In this document: positions 44,749-55,501 of the stretch, one piece after another
How the letters are laid out: every line of letters begins with the position of its first letter
How positions within the stretch are numbered: position 1 is the first letter of the stretch
From: Channa striata
Taxonomy: Eukaryota > Chordata > Actinopteri > Anabantiformes > Channidae
NCBI GenBank assembly: GCA_033026295.1
Contig: CM065176.1
Span: forward strand, 2,120,501-2,184,500
Direction: 5' to 3'
DNA length: 64,000 bases
Translations under genes and position numbers: made by a program
The notes under the pieces: model-generated
What the model saw: the letters and a program-made list of their open reading frames with translations, nothing else
Told to the model about the DNA's origin: nothing
Databases searched by the model: none

Positions 44749-47700
44749 GTGTGTGTACCCCGATTAACTAAATTTTACAAACTAAAAATGATCACAAGAG
44801 GAGTTAACCATAATAACTTAATAAAAATCAGGACTGCTCCTTTTACTGAACAAAAAACTAAAACAATTAAATGTGGATTATTAAATATCAGATCTCTCTC
44901 ATCTAAATCTCTGTTAGTAAATGACTTGATAAGCGATCATCAATTCGATTTATTTTGTCTCACTGAAACCTGGTTGCAGAAGGAAGAATATGTTAGTTTA
45001 AATGAGTCGACCCCCCAAGTCATATTAACTATCATGTTCCTAGAAGCTCAGGCCGAGGTGGAGGAGTAGCAGCAATCTATCACTCAACCTTACCAATAAA
45101 CCCTAGACCTAAACATAGTTATAACTTATTTGAGAGTCTTACTCTGAGCCTTTCACACCCAATTTGGAAAACTCAAAATCCCCTTCTATTTGTTATTGTG
45201 TACTGTCCTCCAGTCCCTTATTCTGTTTTCTAATTTCTAGCTGACTTAATGCTCTCATAGTGGGCGATTTTAACATTCATGTAGATGCTGATAGTATCTC
45301 CCTCAACACGGCATTTACTTCATTATTAGATTCAATTTGTTTCTCTCAAAATGTAAAAGAACCAACTCACTGTTTTAGTCACACCCTAGACCTTGTCCTT
45401 GCATACGGCATTGAAATTTATAAACTAACAGTATTTCCTCATAATTCTGTTCTCTCTGACCATTTCCTAATAACATTTGAATTTAGTTTACTGGAAAACA
45501 CAGCACCTACAAAAAAGTTTTGCTTCAGTAGGTGTTTAACTGAAAACACTGTGAACAAATTTAAGGAAATGATCCCTTCATCATTTACTTCAACATGTAC
45601 TGATATAACTGAGAGTAGCCACATTAACTGTACTCCTGCACAAGTTGATTACCTTACTGATAATTATGCAGCATCTTTACGTTCCATACTTGATAGTGTT
45701 GCCCCTCTAAAAAAAGGGGCATCTCCATGGTATAGCTCGCAAACCCACAATTTAAAGCAGGCGTCACGAAGACTAGAAAGGAAGTGGCGTTCCACTCATT
45801 CACAAGAATCACGTTTAGCCTGGAAAAAGAGTTTATACTTATACAAATTAGCCTCCGTAAAGCCAGAACAGTTTATTATTCACCACTAATAGAGGAAAAC
45901 AAGAACAACCTCCGGTTTCTTTTCAGCACTGTAGCCAGGCTGACTAAGAGTCACAGTTCAGTTGAGACTAGTATTCCCTCAACGCTATGTAGCAATGACT
46001 TCATGACCTTCTTCACAAACAAAATCATAGCTATTAGAAATAAAATTCACCAGACCCTCCCCACAAATACAACAGAATTAGAATCATCAGTAAGTCCTCA
46101 ATCCCTTTTAGACTGCTTTGTGCCCATAGACCTTGCTGAGTTAACTTCAACTATTATGGCATCTAAACCAACATCATGTCTGCTAGACCCTATTCCAGTT
46201 AGACTGCTCAAAGATGCTCTACCCTTATTAGACACGTTCGTATTAGATATCATTAATCTATCTTTACAAACAGGATATGTACCAAAGGCCTCTAAGGTAG
46301 CTGTAATCAAACCTCAACTTAAAAAACCTAGTATGGATCCAGGTGTCTTAGCCAATTACAGACCAATATCCAATCTCCCCTTTATTTCTAAAATACTTGA
46401 AAAAGTAGCTGTAAAGCAATTATGGGACCACCTGTGCAGAAACGACTTGTTTGAAGAATTTCAGTCAGGATTTAGAGTTCATCATAGCACAGAAACTGCA
46501 GTGATTAAAGTCACCAACGATCTTCTTCTGCCTTCAGATAACGGACTTGTCTCTATACTAGTTCTGCTAGATCTTAGTGCTGCATTTGACACCATTGATC
46601 ACAGAATATTATGACAGAGACTAGAACATGTTATTGGAATTAAAGGAACTGCACTAAATTGGTTTAAATTGTATCTATCAGATAGATTTCAATTTGCTCG
46701 TGTTAATGATGAATCTTCGACATACACAAAAGTTAGTTATGGAATTCCACAAGGCTCTGTATTAGGAACAATACTCTTTATTCTATATATGTCTCCCCTT
46801 GGCAACATTATTAGAAAACACTCTGTAAATTTTCACTGCTACACACACGCAGTTATATCTATCTATGAAACCTGATGAAACAAATCAATTAATCAAACTA
46901 CAAGCATGTTTAAAAGACATAAGGGACTGGATGACGTATAATTTCTTCTAAACTCAGATAAAACTGAAGTTATTGTATTTGGGCCTAAAAGTCTACGAAA
47001 CATGTTTTCTAACCATATTGCTACTTTAGATGACATGACTCTGGCCCCCAGTAGTACTGCAAGGAATCTCTGAGTCATTTTTGACCTGCTGCTGCATGCT
47101 GCAGCAAGATTACTGAAGGGGATTGGTAAGAGAGATCATATTTCACCTTCTCTTGCTTCTCTCCATTGGCTTCCCAATAAATGTAGAGTAGAATTTAAAA
47201 CCCTTCTTCTTACCTACAAAGTCATTTTTGACCAGGATTTGTCATTTAGCTCACACATAAAACAAATCTCTAGAACAGCCTTCTTCCACCTAAGAAACAT
47301 TGCCAAATTAGGAGCATCCTGTCCCAAAGCGATGCTGAAAAACTGGTTCATGCATTCCTTACTTCTAGATTGGACTACTGTAATTCTCTACTTTCAGGCT
47401 GCCCCAGTAACTCTCTAAAAAGTCTCCAATTCATCCAAAATGCTGCAGCAAGATTGCTGACTGGGATTGGTAAGAGAGATCATATTTCACCTTCATTAGC
47501 TTCTCTCCATTGGCTTCTCAATAAATATAGAATATAATTTAAAACCCTTCTTCTTACCTATAAAGCTCTAAACGGTCAAGCTCCATCATACCTAAAAGAT
47601 CTCCTAGTACCATATCATCCTACTAGACCATTTCGGTCCCAAAATGCAGGCCTACTTATGGTTCCCAGAATTTCCAAAAATAGAATGGGAGGCAGAGCCT

Positions 47701-47825
47701 TTAGCTATCAAGCTCCTCTCCTGTGGAACCGGCTCCCAATCCAGATTCGGGAAGCAGACACCCTCTCTACTTTTAAGACCAGGCTCAAAACCTTCCTTTT
47801 TGATAAAGCTTATAGTTGGTTATAG
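44749..47825 (+). pseudogene. L2 ORF2 pseudogene: AP-type endonuclease and reverse transcriptase
   Basis: Endonuclease motifs are LNIRSLSSK, CLTETWL (catalytic Glu), GDFNIHVD and LSDHFLITFEF. Reverse transcriptase motifs are NYRPISNLPFISKILEKV, GFRVHHSTETAVIKV, LLDLSAAFDTIDH (first catalytic Asp) and GIPQGSVLG. The C-terminus ends KTFLFDKAYSWL just before TAG 47823-47825. The protein would nick the target and copy its own RNA by target-primed reverse transcription. Frameshifts occur near 45020, 45250 and 45870, and a stop occurs at 46612-46614. A short deletion removes the YADD box: the sequence reads CYTHAVISIYE instead of CYADDTQLYL. From 46845 to 47221 a block with its own internal deletion is inserted, after which the frame resumes upstream of where it stopped. 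Confidence 0.85.
46845..47221 (+). repeat. 377-bp tract identical to 40711-41087
   Basis: Partner of the tract at 40711. It ends at CTACAAAG and is followed by TCATTTTTGACCAGGATTTG, so the L2 sequence steps back and repeats the region just passed. GTCATTTTTGACC occurs on both sides of the duplicated part. Confidence 0.93.
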
Positions 47826-48199
47826 TCACGCTGCTATAGGCTTAGACTGCTGGGGGACTGCACTGAGCCACTTTCCTCTTCTCTTCATTCTCTCCTCTCA
47901 CCCCACATCTATAATGTCACCACTGTATGACATTAACTCTATTTCTTCTTTGTCCCGTAGTCGTCTTTCTCCCTCTCTGTCTCCCTCTCTCTGTCCCTGT
48001 CTTCAGGTGTCCCCAGATTTGGCGATGTGTGTCCTCCAGTGCGCAGCTACTGGTCCCACTAACCTGCCCAATGTTTTGTTGCCTATGGCTTGCTCAAGGG
48101 GGATTTGCTGGGTTTTCTCTAAATGTTTTTATAGTCTTGACTTGATCTTGTTGTAAATTGGCGCTATATAAATAAAGTTGAATTGAATTGAATACTACA

Positions 48200-49430
48200 A
48201 AGAGGTTTAGCGGACTGATGATTCAGAAACTGTTCGCACACTTTTTCTCGCAGTTTGCCTTACAGGTCAGCAACACGTTGACGGGACCCATGTTTCGCGA
48301 CCCGTATTCCACCCCAACCTTCTCCTGACAAATATTTAAAGCTCTAAATACTGTCTGACAGTCTTACCTTGGCTACAGCTGCAAGATGTCACTGCCTGGT
48401 AACAATGTCATTTTGGCCTGCTTAGACAAATCACCTAACATGTTGTATTTCACAGGAAGACGGACTCTGTGTAACAGATAGTAGCGCCAGAAACATAAGG
48501 ACCAAGCTTTTGTTTAAGTTTAATGTGATTTTAGTCTGCATGTTTAATGCAGAAAATAGTTAATTCCAACCATAGAAATTGTTGATGGTAAGTAATCCTG
48601 ACAAAAAAGTGTAGAAAGCCCCTCTGAATGATAAGAGGGAAGCAGGTTTAGATTAGCTTTAATTCTACAGATGATGATATTCATGGTTTTCCTCAAAGTG
48701 AGAAAGTCAGTTTCCGTTGTCAAACACGGCATACATAAAACTAATAATCTTTAGAACATCAAAATTCTTGTCCTTGGAATCCTTATTTTCTTCACCTTCC
48801 ACTTTGATTTGGAGAATATTTTGGTTTAATGACTACTTTAATTGTTTTCAGCTCAGCCCTGGAGCATCCTCAGCATCTGGCTTTTGGAGTATTGAGGATT
48901 TAGATGGCAACATTCAGCCGCTCTTACAAGGCTTTGCATCTACATGCAGATGTTGCTGTTAATCCTAAACATTTCCTCGAATGCTTTTTGAATACCGATG
49001 AGCAGGCTGAGTCTCTAGACAGAGAGGAAATCTAAGAAAGTAAAACATTTTTAATCAGCTTGGTGTTTTCATTGCCTTCTGTTTGCCGTCACTAAATACG
49101 CCAAAAGATTATTATACCAATCAAAGCGTATGACCGGGCTCCACAGGCTCATGCTGCTATAAATTAGTCGGACTCTGTGTTAGATGTAGTAATATGATTG
49201 ATCAATGTTACTATTTGATTAGGCACTGGATCATGAAAATTATGTGGCAAACAGTCATTTTTTTATCCCCATTATATCGCACCAGATCCTTTATAAGAGA
49301 TGGTTCATCTGTTAAAACCAGTTAATCATTAATCATAGAATAGAACAGAAAGGTGAAAGAAAATGGGAATAATCCTAGTAAATTTAAATTAGCTAATTTG
49401 GATGAATTTAAGGAGGAGTGGTTTACATTT
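48200..49430. other. Intronic or intergenic sequence, nothing recognised
   Basis: No exon or transposon motif. Direct inspection of both strands for the TrkC transmembrane segment was negative. Confidence 0.4.
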
Positions 49431-49745
49431 ATATTTAGTCATTTGTCTTTTATCTTTTTATCCAAAGCGACTTACAAGTGAGGTACAAGGCAGGAGGTAC
49501 AAGAAAACATCAAAGTAAAGTGCGATCAAAGAAGTGTTACTGTTTCATGAGATGCAAGTAAGAGAAAGCAGAAAGTTTTTTTATTGCAAAGGAAGATGCG
49601 GATAAGTTTTCAGCATTTTTTTTTATATTGTGAGTGAGGTCACTGAGCATATGGCAGCTCATTCCACCATCATAGGATCACTGAGCTGACGTTTTTGGTT
49701 AGCACTGCCGCCTTACAGCTCGAAGGTTCCCGGTTCGAATCCCTG
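49430..49745 (+). mobile_element. Fish repeat segment plus tRNA-like SINE piece
   Basis: TTATCCAAAGCGACTTACAAGTGAGGTACAA is a very common teleost repeat segment. Further right, GGTTAGCACTGCCGCCTTACAGC followed by GGTTCCCGGTTCGAATCC (49695-49743) has the A-box and B-box layout of a tRNA-derived SINE head. There is no cloverleaf with a plausible acceptor stem, so this is not a tRNA gene. Confidence 0.55.
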
Positions 49746-49782
49746 GCCATTAAAAAGAGGTGATTCTATTTTTAAAATAGAA

Positions 49783-49985
49783 TGAATGAAGGTGCCAAAA
49801 GTTTAAAACCATCTTTCTTACACTGCACTAGCCACATCCCATGACCTTATGACCTTAAATAATAAACAGAGAGTAGAATTATCACCTTTCAGACAGTTTC
49901 AACTTAAAAAGTGAAAAACTCATGACCGTGCTACTGTATTGCATTGCATTTCATTGTACCTAATAAAGTGGCCATTGAGTGTTTG
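49783..49985 (+). repeat. Teleost interspersed repeat, copy 2 (pair with 18.5 kb)
   Basis: Shares the block order of 18525-18715 (TGCCAAAAG..., GAATTATCACCTTTC, GACAGTTTCAACTTA, GCTACTGTATTG). It ends in TGTACCTAATAAAGTGGCC, the classic terminal motif of a dispersed fish repeat also seen near 62485 and 62580. Confidence 0.6.
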
Positions 49986-49989
49986 TTGA

Positions 49990-50583
49990 TGCTTGAATTG
50001 CTTGGGAAGATGGGCTCAAAAAATGTTTTTAATTATTCCTTCAATTATTGATATTAACTATTGATATTAATTCATAATTGTTCCAAGAAATGTGTTTTCA
50101 AGTATCTGTTTAATCACACAAACCCAAATCTTTCAGCTCTAATGGTGTGTTTGCGGATGTTACCCATGCTATAGCCATTCGTTTCTACTATTCCTAATAA
50201 AACATATTTACCAATTTTTAAACAATTTGTAAAATTTATTTTTAGTGCTTCAGTTTTCATTCATATTTTATACATTTGTGGAGGTTGTATTTGTTGTATT
50301 CTCCCATTGGTTCTCACTAAGTTTAAAGTCTAAGAAACTCAATTCCAGGCCGTGGGTGTCATTTTAATGCCACGCTCGTACCGACCAGTCCTTTTTATTT
50401 GGTTTACTGAGCTTCAGGAACGCGACAGACAAAGAGAGAAAGTGAGAGTGGGGTGGGTGACAGGTAATAAGGCACAAGGTTTGTTATGAGTCAGCCTGCA
50501 TTCCCTCAGGTTTCCAAAGTAGAGCCAAGCAAAGCAGAGTAATCTGCTTCTCTTCTCGGTGTTCAATGAACAGCACACACACA

Positions 50584-50622
<39 letters not shown>

Positions 50623-51570
50623 GATGCCACCAAACTCCACAAAACACGACCGTTCACTTTCTGTGAGCCAGTTTCCATGACAATAATCTGCCATTTTACC
50701 CCGCAGTGAAATAGACATGCATGTGGGCATGTGTTACAAAGGTTAATGTACCATTCTTAAAACTACTGACGGACACTTATGAATAACATCCACCATTGGA
50801 AAGAGTAGAAAGTGTTGCTGGTGATGCAGCACAGTTGCATAATGTGACTATACAGGATTAGAATACAACAATAAATTCTATCGTTAGTTATAAACTGTGT
50901 GTGGCCATTGCAGAACTTTGTTTTCTTCCCCATCATCGGACAAAACTCACTAATAGTACAAATGGACGCCTGCTCCCACAGGCACCTGCTGTAACACAAT
51001 TCTTACTTTTACTTGTGCAAATATCAGGCTTTTTACGAAGGTCTGTTGTGTTCATTTCTGGTCTGTCCAGCCTTAGGCAGTGCTGTTTGCCTCATGCCAA
51101 CCCCCACTGCATCAGTCCAAAGGAATGTGCTGCCATAGAAAATCTCAAACCACTCATCAAACCTTCAGCAGCTTTATACTTGAAATTGAGCACATACAGC
51201 ATTTTCATAGCACGGGCCATGTTAAATGGATTAGTGGCCATCTCCACTCACAAATCAAATAAGTCCAACAAGAATGTTTGATTATATATCAAATTAAGGT
51301 TGTTAGAAAGCTGTATTTGAATCGAACATACTCATAGCATACATTAAAGGATTGCAGTGCGTACAGCTGGATGTTTGCACTTTCATCTGGTCACCAAATT
51401 CACATATTTTGTTTTTTAAAGATGAACCTTCAAGATAATGAACATTGACTTCAGGCATAATATGGTTATGTCAACGTTACCACATTGTTATTTTACACAC
51501 AATTGAAATTCAGCTTGTAAAAAGTCAATTAAAGCAACTTATTAAACAAACATAAAGCTGCAGAGTTTTT
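49990..51570. other. Non-coding stretch with (CA)n at 50574-50618
   Basis: A CA microsatellite with one AGAC interruption is the only clear feature. Other open frames are unsupported. Confidence 0.5.
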
Positions 51571-51574
51571 AGTG

Positions 51575-51885
51575 TAGTACCTCGAGGCATCAATATTCGA
51601 TGCCTAAAACCATGACATACTATCCAAGAGAAGAACGTTTCCACAGGACACCAGGGTTTTGACTCTAGTGCAAGATGTTGTGCATTTTTTGGATGATAGT
51701 AACCCGATGTGGCCCAAAGAAGTGCATGTGAGCCTCTGTCTTCATGTCGTTTTCAGTATTAGCACTAAAGGCTACTTGTGGCTTCAGTATGATGATGCCA
51801 AAGAATGTACAAAGCCACACAATTTGATGCCTAAGAAGTGTCAATATCTGACTCTATCTGACTCTATGTGACGAGAATGTGTTGG
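51575..51885. repeat. Dispersed repeat with GATGCC/TCAATATCTGA motifs, copy 2
   Basis: Partner of 33720-34012. Motif order CGAGGCATCAATATTCGATGCC, CACAATTTGATGCCTAAG, TCAATATCTGACTC, GACGAGAATGTG. Words reading GGCATC/GATGCC recur in both orientations. Confidence 0.5.
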
Positions 51886-51889
51886 TACA

Positions 51890-53385
51890 CCCACAATGCC
51901 CACCACCTCCTTGTGACTCACTTAGCATTAGTAAATGTAGCTTTAAATTATACCAAAAATATGTTAAACTACATAATCCAGGCCCACAGGTCAGAGACTG
52001 ACCTGTGTGCAGTTCATGTAGCGGAAAAACAAATATTATATTTAGTTTTTTAATCATCGTGATCTTTTGACCCTACAAAATGATCCTGTAAGGCGAGGCT
52101 TTGCCCTTCTAGCCCCATTCTTAGAACATAATTGTAAAGTGATCAGTGGGCTTGTTTTGTGGGTTTCACATTCACAGATATAATCAGTTTGAATTCAGAT
52201 TTTGCCCAATCTGCATTTCTGAGGCAGTAAGAAGTTTAGGTGGAGATACTATCAATTCTAAGCTCACATCAAAATAATATATAAAACCCTCCATACTGTA
52301 ATGGTTCTACAGAGATCATGTGTTGAAAGTAGAAATTTAGATAGTCCCAGTCTGGAGTTGAAAAACAAACAGGAAATTGATATGCATAGTGTCGAATTAT
52401 CTGGAGATGATAATAACTGAATTACAAATGTGAAGGTGGCCCTTTAGACTGTGAGGTTACACACATGCACACAGGCTGCTCCCACGGCCTAAATTTCATG
52501 GAACAAAACTGTGTAATTTGTAATGAAGCAGATATAATTCCTAGAGGTTTCCACTGTAGTTCCCAGCCAAGAATGTCTTGGTCCCATTGAGTTTGCTGCC
52601 TTTCATTTACACAAGTTATTAGCCAGAGGCCTGCATCAAAAGGACGGAATCCCAGTGGGATTTCTATAAGGCCGACGTATGTGCCAAAAAGCCAGCAAGA
52701 GCACAAAATGATTTTATATTCCCTCACTCTGAACTCTGCTAATGTTCTTATGAGCCAGTCATGAGGAAAGATGATAGCTCAAATTGTTATGAGCCAGTTC
52801 CTTTTCCCATAGGCTTTTACTACTGAGAGCATTAACTACTGAACATTCTGTCTGGGGACATATTGGTTGTGTGTGTTTGTGTGTGATGAATAAAGCCGCT
52901 GCATTGCCGTAGCGCAACAAAGCAACATTTAACTCTACATTAGAGAATGGAAGCTAAGAGTGTAATTATGTATGGTCCCATTGAAATGGTAATGAGCAGT
53001 GAGCAGAAAGAGTCTTCTTTAACGGTACATGTTTGGAACAAATGCCTTCATTCATCTGCTGTGACTCATGTAGAGGAGCACTTGCCCTCTCTTCATTTCT
53101 ATTTGTTTTTCTTTCTCCTTTGATATTGATGTCACTTCCTTAAAGGAGCACAACACAGTGGGTTTCTACCTGGTTCAATCCATGCAAAGTAGTAAGTAAT
53201 TGCTTGTGTGGGGAGCAGAGCAATGATTTGGGGTGGGGTGTAGGGGGGCTGGGGTTACATGACAGTCAGACACAAACAAAGTGACAGGTTAGGAGACGTT
53301 GGGCAGTGCAACAATCAGGAACAACAAACAAAAAAATCGAGAACAAAGCACAAGAACAAACTTGCGAGAAATAAAAAAGAATAGG
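51890..53385. other. Intronic or intergenic sequence, nothing recognised
   Basis: A G-rich patch (GGGGTGGGGTG) is at about 53230-53255. No exon or transposon motif. Confidence 0.4.
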
Positions 53386-53389
53386 CCAT

Positions 53390-54120
53390 TTTAAATAAAT
53401 GGAGTCCTAAATGGAGAAGTCCTGTACCACGTTAAGTTTATGGAGAAGCTTGTGTGAGATGCCAGATAATGGAGCATTACAGTGGTCAAGACAACAAGTG
53501 ACCAGAGTAAACCACAATTTTATTTCATTTAAGCAGTTGGTGAAACTGGGACAGCAGAGTCAGGCTAGTTGGACATATAAAGCTGTGTGTCATCTGCATA
53601 GCAGTGGAAGTGAATACCCTGAAAATATGGCCAAGGGGGAAGAGATAGATTAAAAGCAAGAAAGGACCAACGGCAGAACTTTGTGAGTTACCGCTAGTGA
53701 CAGGACAAAATTGGTAAAATCAGATTGGTATAAAGTAAACAGGGTGAGAAGAATGGCAGCAACAGCAATAGCTGCTAGGCAGTCAAGTAAGAAGTCGTGT
53801 GAAATGGTGTTGATAGCTGGGCTCAAATCAAACAGGACCAAGATGATTAACAGACCATCAGCAGCAGCCATTAGTGGATCATTAGTGACCTTAACCAAGG
53901 TCGTTTCAGTGCTGAAATGATTTGAACTGATATTGTCATTAAGATGAGCATATACCTGTGCTGCTTTTGCCAACATTGTTGAGATAAATGGTAAGCAAGA
54001 AATTGGACGAAAGTTATTACGATTGTTGGGGTCAGAAACCAGATTCTTGAAAATTGGAATAAAAGCAGCTGTTTTAAGGGATAACGCAATATGTCCAGAC
54101 ATTAATCATGAGTGAATTTC
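53390..54120 (-). mobile_element. Degenerate L2/CR1-type LINE with RT fragment
   Basis: On the minus strand, 53650-54102 is an open 150-codon frame. It reads FRPISCLPFISTMLAKA, then HFSTETTLVKVTNDPLMAAA and ILVLFDLSPAINTISHDFLL. This is the reverse transcriptase palm region of an L2/CR1-like element, with the first catalytic Asp changed (LSPAINT for LSAAFDT). The left part (53411-53640) matches the composite repeat at 19620-20330. The family is distinct from the plus-strand L2 copies. The long open frame is notable for an old fragment but lacks active-site residues. Confidence 0.7.
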
Positions 54121-54124
54121 ATAT

Positions 54125-55487
54125 TGGGTGAAGGTAGAGGTGCACACATTATAAAAAAGAGAGTTGCACACATTATAAAAAGAGAGTTGACATCTCTTAG
54201 ATTTTGAAATGAGACTGGAAATTGTATTTGTCATTTTAGGCAAATGTCACAGACATGTCACTTTGGCATCACCAAAGTCCAGAGTAACTTACGTACGTTG
54301 TCGTCTGTGTAATTAAAACTTGCTTTGCCTTTTTTATACTTGTGTTTATCTATTAGCACCCTGCGACTGTTTTTGATAAAATGTAGGTCAATAAACAGGT
54401 TACGCTGTAAAATACCCAAGTGCAAATACAATGCTTTTCTTTGTCTAAGTTACACATATCTAGTGACATTTCACTGTAGGTAAAAAGCATGAGATTAGAT
54501 TTGACATTGGCAAACACTAACAACTGAAAGAATTTGATTGAAATTACAAGAGCGGGATCAAAAGAAATGCAACAGTCATGTTTAAATGTGTAAAAACAAC
54601 TAATCTGAACTAGTCTGAAACAATGAGCACCAACATAACAGATCTAAATAAAAGGTGTCCTCTGAATAACCACAGTCTGGCCTTGATGTGTGAGCGCTCT
54701 ATTTTTGTCCTCAACTTTTGAAAATGTTAAAACAAGTCATTTAGATGCATTTGGCATTTCTTCTTATTACAAAAACACACAGATACAACTCCTTGTCTGC
54801 AAGAAAAATCAGCTGGATACTTTCTATTTGTTAAAAAGTACCCCTTCCAATAGGGAAAGAGCAATGTGGTCACAGAGAAATTTTTAAGGTTATTTCTCAG
54901 GTTATTTCAGCTGTATTCCATTTGATTACATCTGACCAATGACAGAGTGTGGGGTTTCAACAGAAGACTAACAAAAATACTGCAACTGCATACAAAATAT
55001 CTGCAAATATCGTAGCTGCTGGTTACAGAAATCAGAAATCAGATGCAGAATGAATCAGTGTTGGTGAGTGTTTGTGTGTGAATAAGTAAAGCAGGCCCCG
55101 AGGAGCCTGTTTGGTTTTTAATAAAACACCAGAGCAGATGGTAGTATGATCTGGGACATGGAGAGTCAAAAATAACGCAGTGAAGAAAAAGGAGATAAGT
55201 ACATGAGAGAAAGTCACAGGAGCATTTACGTTTTCTCCTCTACTTTCTCTGCTCATCTTCAGACATCTGCTCTTACAAGAGCTGCAAAGCAATGCATCCA
55301 CAATGCAATAAGAAAAACCTTTTGTGTTGTGTCAAAGATGGAAAAAACGATCTGTTTGCCTGTGCTAGAATAATTTCAGACAGTGGTGCCTTTGAATGGT
55401 GGAACTGCCAAATGAAGACTACTGCTGCTACATCTGGAGAGTGAAATTACCACAAAACATATCTGTAAGCAATTATTTTAGAAATAC
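54125..55487. other. Intronic or intergenic sequence, nothing recognised
   Basis: No exon, RNA gene or transposon motif found. Confidence 0.4.
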
Positions 55488-55501
55488 AGAGCGCTCCCAA
55501 T
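55488..55501 (+). repeat. Target-site duplication, left copy (RTE, 55.5 kb)
   Basis: AGAGCGCTCCCAAT occurs exactly here and at 58277-58290, bracketing the RTE element. Confidence 0.93.

Larger units (their letters stand above)
43360..48196 (+). mobile_element. L2-type LINE, nearly full length, inactive
   Basis: This copy has a 5' UTR (about 43360-43752), an esterase-type ORF1 (43753-44643), a short spacer, an ORF2 with endonuclease and reverse transcriptase (44749-47825), a 3' UTR and the TTGGCGCTATATAAATAAAG tail followed by TTGAATTGAATTGAAT. The two-ORF layout and simple-repeat tail fit the L2 clade of non-LTR retrotransposons. Both ORFs contain stops and frameshifts. It carries an internal duplicated block at 46845-47221. 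The 5' end is estimated. I could not establish target-site duplications, as expected for L2 elements that insert at their own tail repeat. Confidence 0.88.

Noticed and set aside
49695..49745. Possible tRNA gene
   Set aside because: A and B boxes are present but I could not form an acceptor stem or a complete cloverleaf. It fits a SINE head.
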